This document shows positions 24,369-32,373 of a stretch of DNA of 64,000 bases, piece by piece. Each line of letters opens with the position of its first letter. The stretch's first letter is position 1. Source of the DNA: JALORV01 sp035498175. Its GTDB lineage: Bacteria; Pseudomonadota; Gammaproteobacteria; Burkholderiales; Burkholderiaceae_F. The position numbers were made by a program, and so were the translations under genes. Location of the stretch: positions 1 through 64,000 of the forward strand of contig DATKAJ010000085.1 in assembly GCA_035498175.1 (NCBI GenBank), read 5' to 3'. The notes under the pieces are model-generated. The model ran no database searches. It had not been told where the DNA came from and saw only the letters and a program-made list of their open reading frames with translations.

Positions 24369-25501
24369 CAGTACGCCTGCTCGAAGAACCGCTCGAAATC
24401 GGTGGCTGCGCACGGGCGCGGATTGGTCTGGTGGCAGACATCCTTGACCGCGAGCTCGACCAGCCGCGGGAATTGATCACGCTGGACGCCGACTGCGGCC
24501 AGCGACGGCGGGATCCCGATCTCGCGCTTCAGCCGGGCCAGCCACGGCACGAAGTCTGCAGCGTCGGGGAGGTCCGCGACGTGCGCGAGTTCAGCGAACT
24601 TCGCCGGCGTGGCTTCGGTGTTGAAGCGCATGACGGGCTCGAGCATCAGCGCGTTGGCCAGACCGTGATGCAGGTCGCACACAGCGCCGAGCGCGTGGGC
24701 GCATGAGTGAACGGCGCCGAGGTCCTTCTGGAACGCGATCGCGCCCATCATCGACGCCATCATCATGTCCGAGCGCGCCTGCAGGTCACGGCCGTTGCGT
24801 ACTGCGCGCGGCAGCGCCCGTGCGGCGATGCGCACGCCTTCGAGCGCGATGCCGTCACACAGCGGGTGGTATGCCGGGGACAGGTAGCTCTCGATGTTGT
24901 GCGTCAGCGCGTCGATTCCGGTGGCCGCCGTCACCGCCGGCGGCAGCCCGAGGGTCAGCTCCGGATCGGCGAACACCTCTCGCGCGAGCAGCTTCGGCGA
25001 GAAGATCACGCGCTTGACGTGCGTGTCGTCCTCGCTCACGACACTCGACCGGCCGACCTCGGAGCCGGTCCCGCTCGTCGTCGGTAGTGCGAAGAAGGGC
25101 GGCAGCGTGTGCACCAGCGGTCTTACGTTGGGATGATCCCAGGCGTACTCGATGACGTCGCCATCGTGCACTGCCATCGCCGCGACCACCTTGGCGATGT
25201 CGAGCGCGGCGCCGCCGCCGAAGCCCACGACGCAGTCGGCGCGATGCGCCTTGAATGCAGCAACGCCCGCGCCGACCTGCGCGGCGGTCGGGTTGCCGTG
25301 AACTCCGGAGAAGACGCTCGCGTCGACGGCGGTCGCGAGTAGCTGGACGAACTCGGCCAGCAGCGGCAGCGCCGCGAGCCCCCGGTCCGTGACCACCAGC
25401 GGGCGTCGCAGTTCATGTTCCTTCAGGTGATCGGCAACGAGGCGGCGCGCGCCGGGACCGAAGTGGATGGTCGTTGGAAACGAGAAACGATGGATCGTCA
25501 T
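24368..25501 (-). CDS. Iron-containing alcohol dehydrogenase
   Basis: A 377-residue group-III alcohol dehydrogenase. The nucleotide loop GFGGGAALDIAK is at about 93-104. Predicted iron ligands are D197 and H201 (GIDALTHNIESY), H265 (AVHSCAHALG) and H279 (DLHHGLANA). PTTSGTGSEV near 140 is a second signature. These enzymes interconvert alcohols and aldehydes or ketones with NAD. The start at 25501 gives MTIHRFSFPTTIHFGPG, the normal N-terminus; the frame remains open far upstream but only as the antisense of msrB. First gene of the leftward operon, divergent from msrB across 177 bp, where its promoter must lie. A hydroxylated amine or amino-alcohol substrate would suit its neighbours, but this is inferred. 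Confidence 0.9.
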   Translation of the reverse strand: MTIHRFSFPTTIHFGPGARRLVADHLKEHELRRPLVVTDRGLAALPLLAEFVQLLATAVDASVFSGVHGNPTAAQVGAGVAAFKAHRADCVVGFGGGAALDIAKVVAAMAVHDGDVIEYAWDHPNVRPLVHTLPPFFALPTTSGTGSEVGRSSVVSEDDTHVKRVIFSPKLLAREVFADPELTLGLPPAVTAATGIDALTHNIESYLSPAYHPLCDGIALEGVRIAARALPRAVRNGRDLQARSDMMMASMMGAIAFQKDLGAVHSCAHALGAVCDLHHGLANALMLEPVMRFNTEATPAKFAELAHVADLPDAADFVPWLARLKREIGIPPSLAAVGVQRDQFPRLVELAVKDVCHQTNPRPCAATDFERFFEQAY

Positions 25502-25678
25502 GATCTCTGCCTGAACCTCCGCCGTTCCGTGCTGTCGCATGGCGACAGGCCTTTTCGGGACAGCGGTACGGTGACTATAGGGCATGGCGGCTGCCTGCCG
25601 AGTAGTCGGCGCGGCCGGTGGCAGTAAGGACCCGCGCGTCGCTGCGACCAAGGTGCGAACACCCGAAAGGAGGCGGTG

Positions 25679-26164
25679 ATGACACGACGCGGATTGCTTT
25701 CCAGGCTGGCGTTGGGTGGCGTGGCGACATGGGTCGGCCCAAATCGGTCCGAAGCGGCGCCCGCGGTTCAGGGAGAGATGAAACTCGGTGACGACGAGTG
25801 GCGGAAGCGCCTGACGGCGGATCAGTACCGTGTCCTGCGTCGCGAGGGCACCGAGCGGCCCTTCTCCAGCGTCTTGAACGCCGAGAAGCGTGCCGGATCC
25901 TTCAGTTGCGTGGCCTGTGGCCAGCTGCTGTTCACGAGCGCGATGAAATTCGACAGCGGCACGGGCTGGCCAAGTTTCTTCGAGAGCCTGCCGGGGGCGT
26001 TCGGCTTCAGGACGGATTACGCACTGATATTGCCGCGGACCGAATACCATTGCGCCCGCTGCGGCGGACACCACGGTCACGTCTTTGACGACGGACCGGC
26101 GCCGACGTACAAGCGTTACTGCAACAACGGCGTGTGCCTGAAGTTCGAACCGGAGACCGCCTGA
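25679..26164 (+). CDS. msrB: Exported methionine-R-sulfoxide reductase MsrB
   Basis: A 161-residue MsrB that reduces the R epimer of methionine sulfoxide. Zinc cysteines C77, C80, C125 and C128 are present, and the catalytic cysteine is C148 in YKRYCNN. A second cysteine, C153, lies shortly after where many family members have a small residue and might act in recycling. The N-terminus MTRRGLLSRLALGG is a short twin-arginine signal, so it is probably exported folded. The ATG at 25679 is preferred over a GTG three bases earlier because AAAGGAGG is better spaced. Its stop overlaps the msrA start by one base. Together they form an exported methionine repair pair; oxidative stress regulation is likely but no operator was recognised. 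Confidence 0.9.
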   Translation: MTRRGLLSRLALGGVATWVGPNRSEAAPAVQGEMKLGDDEWRKRLTADQYRVLRREGTERPFSSVLNAEKRAGSFSCVACGQLLFTSAMKFDSGTGWPSFFESLPGAFGFRTDYALILPRTEYHCARCGGHHGHVFDDGPAPTYKRYCNNGVCLKFEPETA

Positions 26165-26766
26165 TGGTGCGGTGGGTCGCGTGCCTGCTGGCGCTGGCAG
26201 TGCCAGCGACATGGTCGCAGCCCACGCCGCCAGCCGAGACGGCTATCTTCGCCGGCGGCTGCTTCTGGAGCGTCGAGTCGGACTTCGACAGGATCGACGG
26301 CGTCATTTCGACCACCGCGGGCTACGTCGGGGGACGCAAGGAAAACCCGACGTACAGGGAGGTCTCGGCCGGCTGGACCGGTCACGTCGAAGCCGTGCGG
26401 GTTGAGTTCGACCCGGCACGCATCAGCTACGGGCAGTTACTGGAGAGGTTCTGGCCCACGATCGATCCCACGGTCAAGGGCCAGCAGTTCTGCGATGTCG
26501 GATCGCAGTACCGCACCGGCATTTACCCGCTGAACGAGAAGCAGATGAAGGCCGCGCTTGCATCAAGGACTGCGCTCGAGCAGGCCAAGCCGTTCCCACA
26601 GCCGATCGTGACCGAGGTATTGATGGCGGGGCCGTTCTATCCGGCCGAGGAATATCACCAGAACTACTACCTGAAGAACCCCGTCGGCTACGCCATCTAC
26701 CGCCGCAACTGCGGTCGCGATGCGCGCCTGAAGCAGCTCTGGGGCGAGAAAGCCGCGCGTCACTAG
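26164..26766 (+). CDS. msrA: Exported methionine-S-sulfoxide reductase MsrA
   Basis: A 200-residue MsrA that reduces the S epimer of methionine sulfoxide. Catalytic C33 lies in the invariant GGCFWSVE motif, followed by GYVGG and the QYRTGIYP segment. The first 18 residues (MVRWVACLLALAVPATWS) form a Sec-type signal peptide, unusual for MsrA, which is mostly cytoplasmic. The ATG overlaps the msrB stop (TGATG), so translation is probably coupled. A cysteine near the C-terminus in RRNCGRDARL could serve as resolving residue. It ends 19 bp from the stop of the convergent DUF1501 gene and no terminator hairpin is evident there. Confidence 0.92.
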   Translation: MVRWVACLLALAVPATWSQPTPPAETAIFAGGCFWSVESDFDRIDGVISTTAGYVGGRKENPTYREVSAGWTGHVEAVRVEFDPARISYGQLLERFWPTIDPTVKGQQFCDVGSQYRTGIYPLNEKQMKAALASRTALEQAKPFPQPIVTEVLMAGPFYPAEEYHQNYYLKNPVGYAIYRRNCGRDARLKQLWGEKAARH

Positions 26767-26785
26767 GTCGGCGCAAGCCGCCGCT

Positions 26786-27940
26786 TCAGGCGTGCCGCGC
26801 GTCGATGAAACGGACGGGGTTGAAGCGGCCACGCAGCGCACGCGATGCGTCCAGCCCCCACCAGTCGGCGATGATCGCCGCGTATATCGAGCGGAAATCG
26901 AGCGTGTGCTGCAGGTTGCCGTTGGCGTCGAGACGGTCGAGCGGCGGCGGTTCGCCGTAGACACCGCCGCGAATGCTGCGGCCGAAAGCAAAGTGGACGT
27001 TTGCCGTGCCGTGGTCGGTTCCGCCGCTGCCGTTCTCGCGCGGCCGGCGTCCGAACTCGGAGTAGGTCAGGAGCAGCGTGTCATCCCACACGCCAGCCTC
27101 GACCAGCGCGCCGCGCAGCGCCACGATGCCTTCCGCGAGCTGGCGCAGCAAGTTGGCCTGGACCCCGAGCTGATTCTGGTGGGTATCGAAGCCGCTTAGC
27201 GTGACGCGGATCACCGGCACGCGCCGCGATGACCCCAGTGCGGCCGCCTGCTGCACCGCCTGCCCAAGCGGCGTGCGCGGAAACTCGGTGGAGAACGCCG
27301 GCACCGGGCCGAGCTCGGTTCCGGCTCGGACGATCTCGTTCTCGACACGCAGCAGATGCGCCAATGCACCCTGCGCGGGCGCCGTGGAGGTCAATGCCAG
27401 CCGCGCCATCGCGGTGAAGCGCCTGACGTCGGAGAGGGCGATCGCGCGCGCGCCACCGGTGAATGGCCCGAGGTCCGCCGCGCCGAGAATGACGCCGTCA
27501 GCCGCGCACCGGCGGAACGCGGCCGCGTTCTCCGCGACGCGCGTCAGCCAGCCAGTCTGAACAATTTCGCTGCTCGCCGACGCGGTATCCCAGATCTCGA
27601 TCGAGCGGAAATGCGACAGGTCGGATTGCGGATAGCCGACGCCCTGTAGCACGGCCATCTCGCTGGTGTTCCAGAGTGGCAGCCAGGGCGCGAGAGACCC
27701 ATGCAGATGCAGGTTCGGGGCGAGCGCGACCAGGTCGCTCTCGGCCAGCGCAAGCCTGGGCCTCAGGTCGCGATATCGGCCGTCGTGGACCGGAACCAGC
27801 GTGTTCAGGCCGTCGTTGCCGCCGCGCAGCTCAAACAGGACCAACAGCCGCGGCGGCGCATCCCGAGTCGCTGCGCGCGCCCAGCCCGAGAAGCAGGCCG
27901 CGCCGACCGCGGCGGACTGCAGGAAGCGGCGGCGGTTCAT
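26786..27940 (-). CDS. DUF1501 family protein with twin-arginine signal
   Basis: A 384-residue protein of the DUF1501 family, which belongs to the alkaline-phosphatase/sulfatase-like superfamily but has no established activity. The start at 27940 gives MNRRRFLQSAAVGAACFSG, a clear Tat signal; an in-frame ATG 36 bases upstream overlaps the DUF1800 stop (ATGA) and is an alternative. LFELRGGNDGLNTLVPV near 35-50, GVGYPQSDLSHFRSIEIWDT and the C-terminal SEFGRRPRENGSGGTDHGTAN are family hallmarks. It follows the DUF1800 gene, with which it is almost always paired in bacteria, suggesting a two-component exported system. Function unknown. Confidence 0.9.
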   Translation of the reverse strand: MNRRRFLQSAAVGAACFSGWARAATRDAPPRLLVLFELRGGNDGLNTLVPVHDGRYRDLRPRLALAESDLVALAPNLHLHGSLAPWLPLWNTSEMAVLQGVGYPQSDLSHFRSIEIWDTASASSEIVQTGWLTRVAENAAAFRRCAADGVILGAADLGPFTGGARAIALSDVRRFTAMARLALTSTAPAQGALAHLLRVENEIVRAGTELGPVPAFSTEFPRTPLGQAVQQAAALGSSRRVPVIRVTLSGFDTHQNQLGVQANLLRQLAEGIVALRGALVEAGVWDDTLLLTYSEFGRRPRENGSGGTDHGTANVHFAFGRSIRGGVYGEPPPLDRLDANGNLQHTLDFRSIYAAIIADWWGLDASRALRGRFNPVRFIDARHA

Positions 27941-27972
27941 CGGTGCCGTGCTCCCCGGAGGGCGGCAGTTGT

Positions 27973-29487
27973 TCATTTGAGCTGGTAGGCGGGATCCAGC
28001 AACAACGCGCGCAGCGCGTCGTAGGCCAGGGTCCCGGGTACGGGCTGCGACACGGGAGCGACGACCAGGAGGCCGCCCGCGAGCCGCTGGATGTCATCGG
28101 CGGCGAGTGGCCGCTCCGGCTGCAGGCGGTATGACTTCAGCATCGCCGCGGGATCGACCTCGGCCGCCATCACCTGGGCGGCCTCGAGAAGTTGCTTTGG
28201 GTTGCCCGCGGGGGGCGCATCGGCGCTCGGGAGCATCGCGCGCGCTTCTCGGGCAGCCGCCTCCGGTCTGGCGAGCGCACGCTCGATCGATTGCTTGCGC
28301 ACCAGCAGCGACTGCGTGTTGATCCAGGCTTCTCCCCCGGGCCAGCCGCGGACGTTCGGCGCGGAGAACAGGTTCTGGCCCATCGCTGCGACCGCGACGG
28401 CAGCGCCGGTTGCATTGGGCAGGCGTCCGTCGCCCTGGCGGACCAGCCCGACCAGCAATTCCACGGGGGACTTGACCAGCAGGTCGTCCTCACCGGCGGC
28501 AACGAGCTCCGGCTGCATCAGGACCCCGCGCAACGCTGTGCGGATGTCGTAGCCGCTGCTGCGAAAGCGGGTCGCGATCACGGCGACGCGCACCGGATCG
28601 GGTCGCGGCGAAACGAATTCGAGCCACAGCTTGCCGACGATGAATTCGGCCGCAGCCGGCTCCTCGAGCAGGGCGTCGAGCACCCGATCGCCATCGAGCG
28701 GCCCGCGGACGCCGAGGACGGACTTCGTGCCGTCGTCGTGGATGCCCGGGCGATAGACGAAGGCGAGCGTGTCGGGGTCGAGGCTGAATCCCGTGAACGC
28801 GCGCGCAGCCTCCTTGATGTCCTGCTCGGTGTAGTGGCCCCGGCCGAGGACGAAGAGTTCCATTACCTCGCGAGCGAAATTCTCGTTCGGCCGGCCGCGC
28901 CGATTCGTAGCCGAGTCGAGGTAGACGATCATCGCCGGGTCGCGCGCGATCGCATGCAGCAGCACGCGGAAGTTGCCGACGGCGTTCTGCCGCAGCAGCA
29001 CGTTCTGCCGGTACATCAGTTGCGGCCAGCGAACCTTCGGCTGTGCGGAGACGAAGCGGTTGTGCCAGAACAGCGTCATGCGTTCGGTGAGTGGCGAGGG
29101 CGTGCCCACCATCTCCTCCAGCCACCAGCGGCGCAGGTCGAGGCTCCGCCGCACATTGCGCTGGCGCTCCGCCTTCTGGCTCTCCTCGGGCAGCGACCGG
29201 AACTCGCGCGGCCCGATCACCGGATCGCCGATCCATTGCGGTGGCGGCGCGCTCGCTGTCGTGCGCACGCCGGCCAGAAGCCGGTCCACCGCCTGCGTCT
29301 GGGTCAGAGGCGCGAAGGCCAGGACCTCGGCGGGTGACGGCGCGAAGCCTGCGCGTGTCAGCAGGTGCTGCGCGCCCTCCGGACCGAGTGGGACGGCGGC
29401 GGTCGCCTCGGCGGCAGCCAGTGTGATGACGATCAGCGCCTGCGCGATGCGGGCAATCAGGCGCGGCGTGAATCGGAGGTCGACCAT
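27973..29487 (-). CDS. DUF1800 family protein
   Basis: A 504-residue exported protein of the DUF1800 family. A signal-like hydrophobic stretch spans about residues 10-31 (IARIAQALIVITLAAAEATA). Family signatures include AQHLLTRAGFAPSPAEV near 40, WWLEEMVGTPSPLTERMTLFWHNRF near 130 and NENFAREVMELFVLGRGHYTE near 210. No catalytic residue can be assigned. It overlaps the start region of the DUF1501 gene and the two are surely co-expressed. The upstream 106 bp to the antiporter gene contains no obvious terminator, so read-through from the antiporter is possible. The pair is frequent in soil and aquatic bacteria, where its role is undefined. Confidence 0.9.
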   Translation of the reverse strand: MVDLRFTPRLIARIAQALIVITLAAAEATAAVPLGPEGAQHLLTRAGFAPSPAEVLAFAPLTQTQAVDRLLAGVRTTASAPPPQWIGDPVIGPREFRSLPEESQKAERQRNVRRSLDLRRWWLEEMVGTPSPLTERMTLFWHNRFVSAQPKVRWPQLMYRQNVLLRQNAVGNFRVLLHAIARDPAMIVYLDSATNRRGRPNENFAREVMELFVLGRGHYTEQDIKEAARAFTGFSLDPDTLAFVYRPGIHDDGTKSVLGVRGPLDGDRVLDALLEEPAAAEFIVGKLWLEFVSPRPDPVRVAVIATRFRSSGYDIRTALRGVLMQPELVAAGEDDLLVKSPVELLVGLVRQGDGRLPNATGAAVAVAAMGQNLFSAPNVRGWPGGEAWINTQSLLVRKQSIERALARPEAAAREARAMLPSADAPPAGNPKQLLEAAQVMAAEVDPAAMLKSYRLQPERPLAADDIQRLAGGLLVVAPVSQPVPGTLAYDALRALLLDPAYQLK

Positions 29488-29593
29488 GGAATGATCCTAC
29501 GGCGCACCGCACTGACATCGGATGCCTGCGCGCCGGAAAATCCGGTGCGAACTCGAAAGATCTGTAACCGTGTGTTGCGGAAGGCCCTGAGGC

Positions 29594-30847
29594 CTATTGC
29601 GCGCGCTCCGCCGGATTGGCGTCTTGGCCGCCGTGTTCGGGCGCCTCCGCGGGCAGATCCCTGATCGCGCGTGCATAGCGATGGATACCCGGGACTGCGC
29701 TGATCCCGTGCGCGACGATGCTGAGCAGCACCGTTGCCATCACCGCGTGCCGGATGATCGGCTCGTTCGGGAGGCGGGCCTGCTGCTCCAGATATACCAG
29801 TCCGAGCACGATCGACGCCAGCCCGCGCGGACCGAACCATCCGATGAAGAGCACCGTCGCGCGGCTCATGTGGGTGCCGATCAGCGAGATCGCGACCGGC
29901 ACCATCCGCACGACGGTGAGACTGAGGACCGCATAGACGATGGTCGCCGGCGCGAATTCGCCGACAGCCAGCGCGACGAACAGGCCGAAGACGAAGAAGA
30001 CGAAGAAATTGAACAGCTGGCCCCAGTTTTCCGAGAATTCGACGCTGTGACGCGCTACATGGGGAAATCCGCGCTGCACCGCGAGCCCGGCGACATAGGC
30101 AGCGATGAACATGCTGGCGCCCGTTTCCTCGGAGGCGACTACGCAGATGAGCGGCAGGGCCACGACGGCGGTCTGGGTCAGCGCCGTCGCGATCCAGCGC
30201 CTGCGCTGCGCGAAGCCGATCAGCGCGCCGCCGATGAGACCGACCGCCAGCCCGATCGCCGCGCCGTAGCCGAGTTGTTCGAGCAGGTAGCGGCCGAGGA
30301 CCGTGTGCGCGCCGCCGCTTTCGCGCGCCGCGGCAAAGGCAATGAACAGCATCAGGAAGGGCACCGAGAGGCCATCGTTCAATCCGGCCTCGACGTTGAG
30401 CGCCTGGCGGATGTGCAGCGGCGCCTCGCGGCTGTTCACGATGACCTGGCCGAGGCCGGCGTCCGTCGGCGCGAGGATCGCTGCGATGATCCCGGCCTCC
30501 CACACGCTGAGTCCGCCGAAGCACACCAGCGCCGCAGCGGCCCCTAGCGCGATGGTCAGCAGCATGCCGACGCTCAACAGCCTGACCGGCAGGTTGCGGT
30601 CGCCGCGCAGCGACTGCAGCGGGATTCGCGACGCATCGGTGAACAGTGTCATCACGAGGCCCACCTCGGCGATCAGCAGGACCGACTTGCGATCGACCAG
30701 CAGCTGGATCTCGGCACCCGGAATCAGCAGCAGCAGCGCACCGGCCGCCGTGAAGATCATCGGTGCAGTGAGCAGCGTGCCGTCGATGCGGCGTGAGATG
30801 AGGCTGTAGGCGAAGACGGCCAGCAGGAAGGCGGCGGTGACCAGCAT
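29594..30847 (-). CDS. Cation:proton antiporter (CPA1/NhaP-like)
   Basis: A 417-residue inner-membrane protein with about 12 hydrophobic segments. Recognisable motifs are AAILAPTDAGLGQVIVNSREAP near 125-145 and NVEAGLNDGLSVPF near 150, where the aspartates belong to the cation-binding site of CPA1 antiporters, plus the conserved WFGPRGLASIVLGLVY in the C-terminal half. It exchanges Na+ or K+ for H+ across the inner membrane. It starts 3 bp after the stop of the GST gene, so the two are co-transcribed, which recalls the glutathione-linked Kef systems, although this protein lacks the large KefC regulatory domain. Ion specificity cannot be told. Confidence 0.88.
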   Translation of the reverse strand: MLVTAAFLLAVFAYSLISRRIDGTLLTAPMIFTAAGALLLLIPGAEIQLLVDRKSVLLIAEVGLVMTLFTDASRIPLQSLRGDRNLPVRLLSVGMLLTIALGAAAALVCFGGLSVWEAGIIAAILAPTDAGLGQVIVNSREAPLHIRQALNVEAGLNDGLSVPFLMLFIAFAAARESGGAHTVLGRYLLEQLGYGAAIGLAVGLIGGALIGFAQRRRWIATALTQTAVVALPLICVVASEETGASMFIAAYVAGLAVQRGFPHVARHSVEFSENWGQLFNFFVFFVFGLFVALAVGEFAPATIVYAVLSLTVVRMVPVAISLIGTHMSRATVLFIGWFGPRGLASIVLGLVYLEQQARLPNEPIIRHAVMATVLLSIVAHGISAVPGIHRYARAIRDLPAEAPEHGGQDANPAERAQ

Positions 30848-30850
30848 GGC

Positions 30851-31540
30851 TCAGAGCGCGAGGACCGCCGGTCCGCCCTTTGCGAGCGCGCGCTGATAGG
30901 CGGGGCGCACCACGATGCGCTGGTGATAGGCCGTGACGTGCGGAATCCTGTGCTCGCTGCCGCCGCGTGTGAGCAGTGCCTCGATCGGATAGCTCATCTG
31001 GAAATCGGCGAGCGTCAGCGCGTCGCCGGCGAACCAGGGGTTCTGCTTCAGATGGGCATCGATGAATTCGCTGGCGGCGGACAGGTTGGGATCGATCAGC
31101 TGCGCCTGGACCGTCGCCGAGATCGCGCGCGCCACCGGCCGTGCGAAAAATGGCATGCGCTGCTTCGGCATCGCAACGAAGACGAGCTTCATGAGCAGCC
31201 AGTTCATCAGCGAGCCCTCGGCGTAATGCATCCAGTAGCGGCATTGCCGATGCGCGGCGGTCCCGACGGCCGGCTGCAGACGGGCAAGCTCGCCGCGGGC
31301 CCGGTCGCCGTGCACTTCGGCGAGGTACTCGAGGATCGCCCCGGACTCGGCAACAACCTCGTCTCCTTCAGTGATCACCGGCGACTTGCCGAGCGGATGG
31401 ACGCGCCGCAGTTCAGGCGGCGCGAGGCGGGTGCGGGGGTGGCGCTTGTAGACCTTCAGCTTGTATTCGATGCCGAGTTCCTCCAGCAGCCACAGCACGC
31501 GTTGCGAGCGCGAAGTCTCAAGGTGATGGACGGTCAGCAT
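30851..31540 (-). CDS. Glutathione S-transferase family protein
   Basis: A 229-residue GST. The thioredoxin-like N-domain is at residues 1-80 with the TSRSQRVLWLLEELGIEY segment that binds glutathione, cis-proline in GKSPVI and the ESGAILEYLAE motif. The helical C-domain has the N-capping segment LTLADFQMSYPIE. The start at 31540 gives the canonical MLTVHHLE strand; the frame remains open upstream but that part has no GST similarity. The class cannot be settled by eye. It is the first gene of a two-gene unit with the cation antiporter. The 218 bp upstream of it, towards the divergent hypothetical gene, must hold both promoters; no clear boxes were seen. Confidence 0.88.
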   Translation of the reverse strand: MLTVHHLETSRSQRVLWLLEELGIEYKLKVYKRHPRTRLAPPELRRVHPLGKSPVITEGDEVVAESGAILEYLAEVHGDRARGELARLQPAVGTAAHRQCRYWMHYAEGSLMNWLLMKLVFVAMPKQRMPFFARPVARAISATVQAQLIDPNLSAASEFIDAHLKQNPWFAGDALTLADFQMSYPIEALLTRGGSEHRIPHVTAYHQRIVVRPAYQRALAKGGPAVLAL

Positions 31541-31758
31541 CCGCGCATCATAGGTGACGCCGTTGCGCGAAAAATGGGAATGCATCCCATCCGACGGCGC
31601 TCGAAACGTCGTACACCGTCCACTCGGCCGATGCGAAACAACCCAAGACAGGCGAGGCGCGATGCTTCGCACGCTCCGAAAAGCCCGTTAACTTGCATCC
31701 GCTCGGCCGACCGGCGGCGGCCCAACGACAACCTGCGCGCGCCTTCTCTGCTCTCTTG

Positions 31759-32346
31759 ATGCTGGAACTCGGAACGTTCGAAGACGCTCGCCGCAGGGTG
31801 CTGTCCAACGCGGAGCGGATGCTGCTCGGAGTCAAGCGCGTCGTCGCGGAGCCGATCGATTCGGTCGAGGGCGGCATCGCACTCCTCTCCAGCGTGCGCA
31901 AGCAGGCGCACGAACACCTGAACCAGATCCAGCACGAGCAGATGATTGTGTGCGCGGCGGAATGGCTGCTGCAGCACGGGGTTGCGACCGCCGCAACGCG
32001 CTGGCTGTGGAATCCGCGCCACGGCGCCGACCACGCCGCGCCGGGCCTGCTCGGCAAGGAAGGCGACACGGTCCGGGTCTGCGCCGAGGTCAATGCGCTC
32101 GAGGAGCCGGTCGGCGTCATTGATGCGCAGATGCGGCGCGGGCTGGCGCGACTGGCCGCAATCGAGGGTCGACGGTTCTACTTCGTGCGCACCGCGTCGA
32201 TGAAGCGCCGTGCGGTGACCAAGGTGGTCAAGACCGGCTGGGATATCGCTGTCGTGCAGCTGTCGTTGCGGTCCGCCGGCCCAACCTTGGCTCTTGGCGC
32301 TCCGTTGACCTCACTCGCGGTCGCTCCGCACGATTCACAGCCCTGA
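31759..32346 (+). CDS. Conserved-looking hypothetical protein
   Basis: A 195-residue soluble protein that I do not recognise. It starts at ATG 31759; an in-frame TTG 66 bases earlier is less convincing. The C-terminal half has a pattern typical of a compact alpha/beta domain: RVCAEVNALEEPVGVIDAQM, then GRRFYFVRTASMKRRAVTKV and KTGWDIAVVQLSL. The acidic residue in AEV and the basic segment would be compatible with a PD-(D/E)XK-like nuclease core, but I see no complete active site. Codon use is like the neighbours. It stands alone, divergent from the GST and convergent with menA. No signal peptide or membrane segment. Confidence 0.55.
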   Translation: MLELGTFEDARRRVLSNAERMLLGVKRVVAEPIDSVEGGIALLSSVRKQAHEHLNQIQHEQMIVCAAEWLLQHGVATAATRWLWNPRHGADHAAPGLLGKEGDTVRVCAEVNALEEPVGVIDAQMRRGLARLAAIEGRRFYFVRTASMKRRAVTKVVKTGWDIAVVQLSLRSAGPTLALGAPLTSLAVAPHDSQP

Positions 32347-32373
32347 TCGGGCCTCCGTAGCCGTGCCCGACGG

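Noticed and set aside
29457..31244. Minus-strand open frame of about 595 codons across the antiporter and GST genes
   Set aside because: It overlaps two well-supported genes on the same strand in another frame and has arginine-rich random composition.
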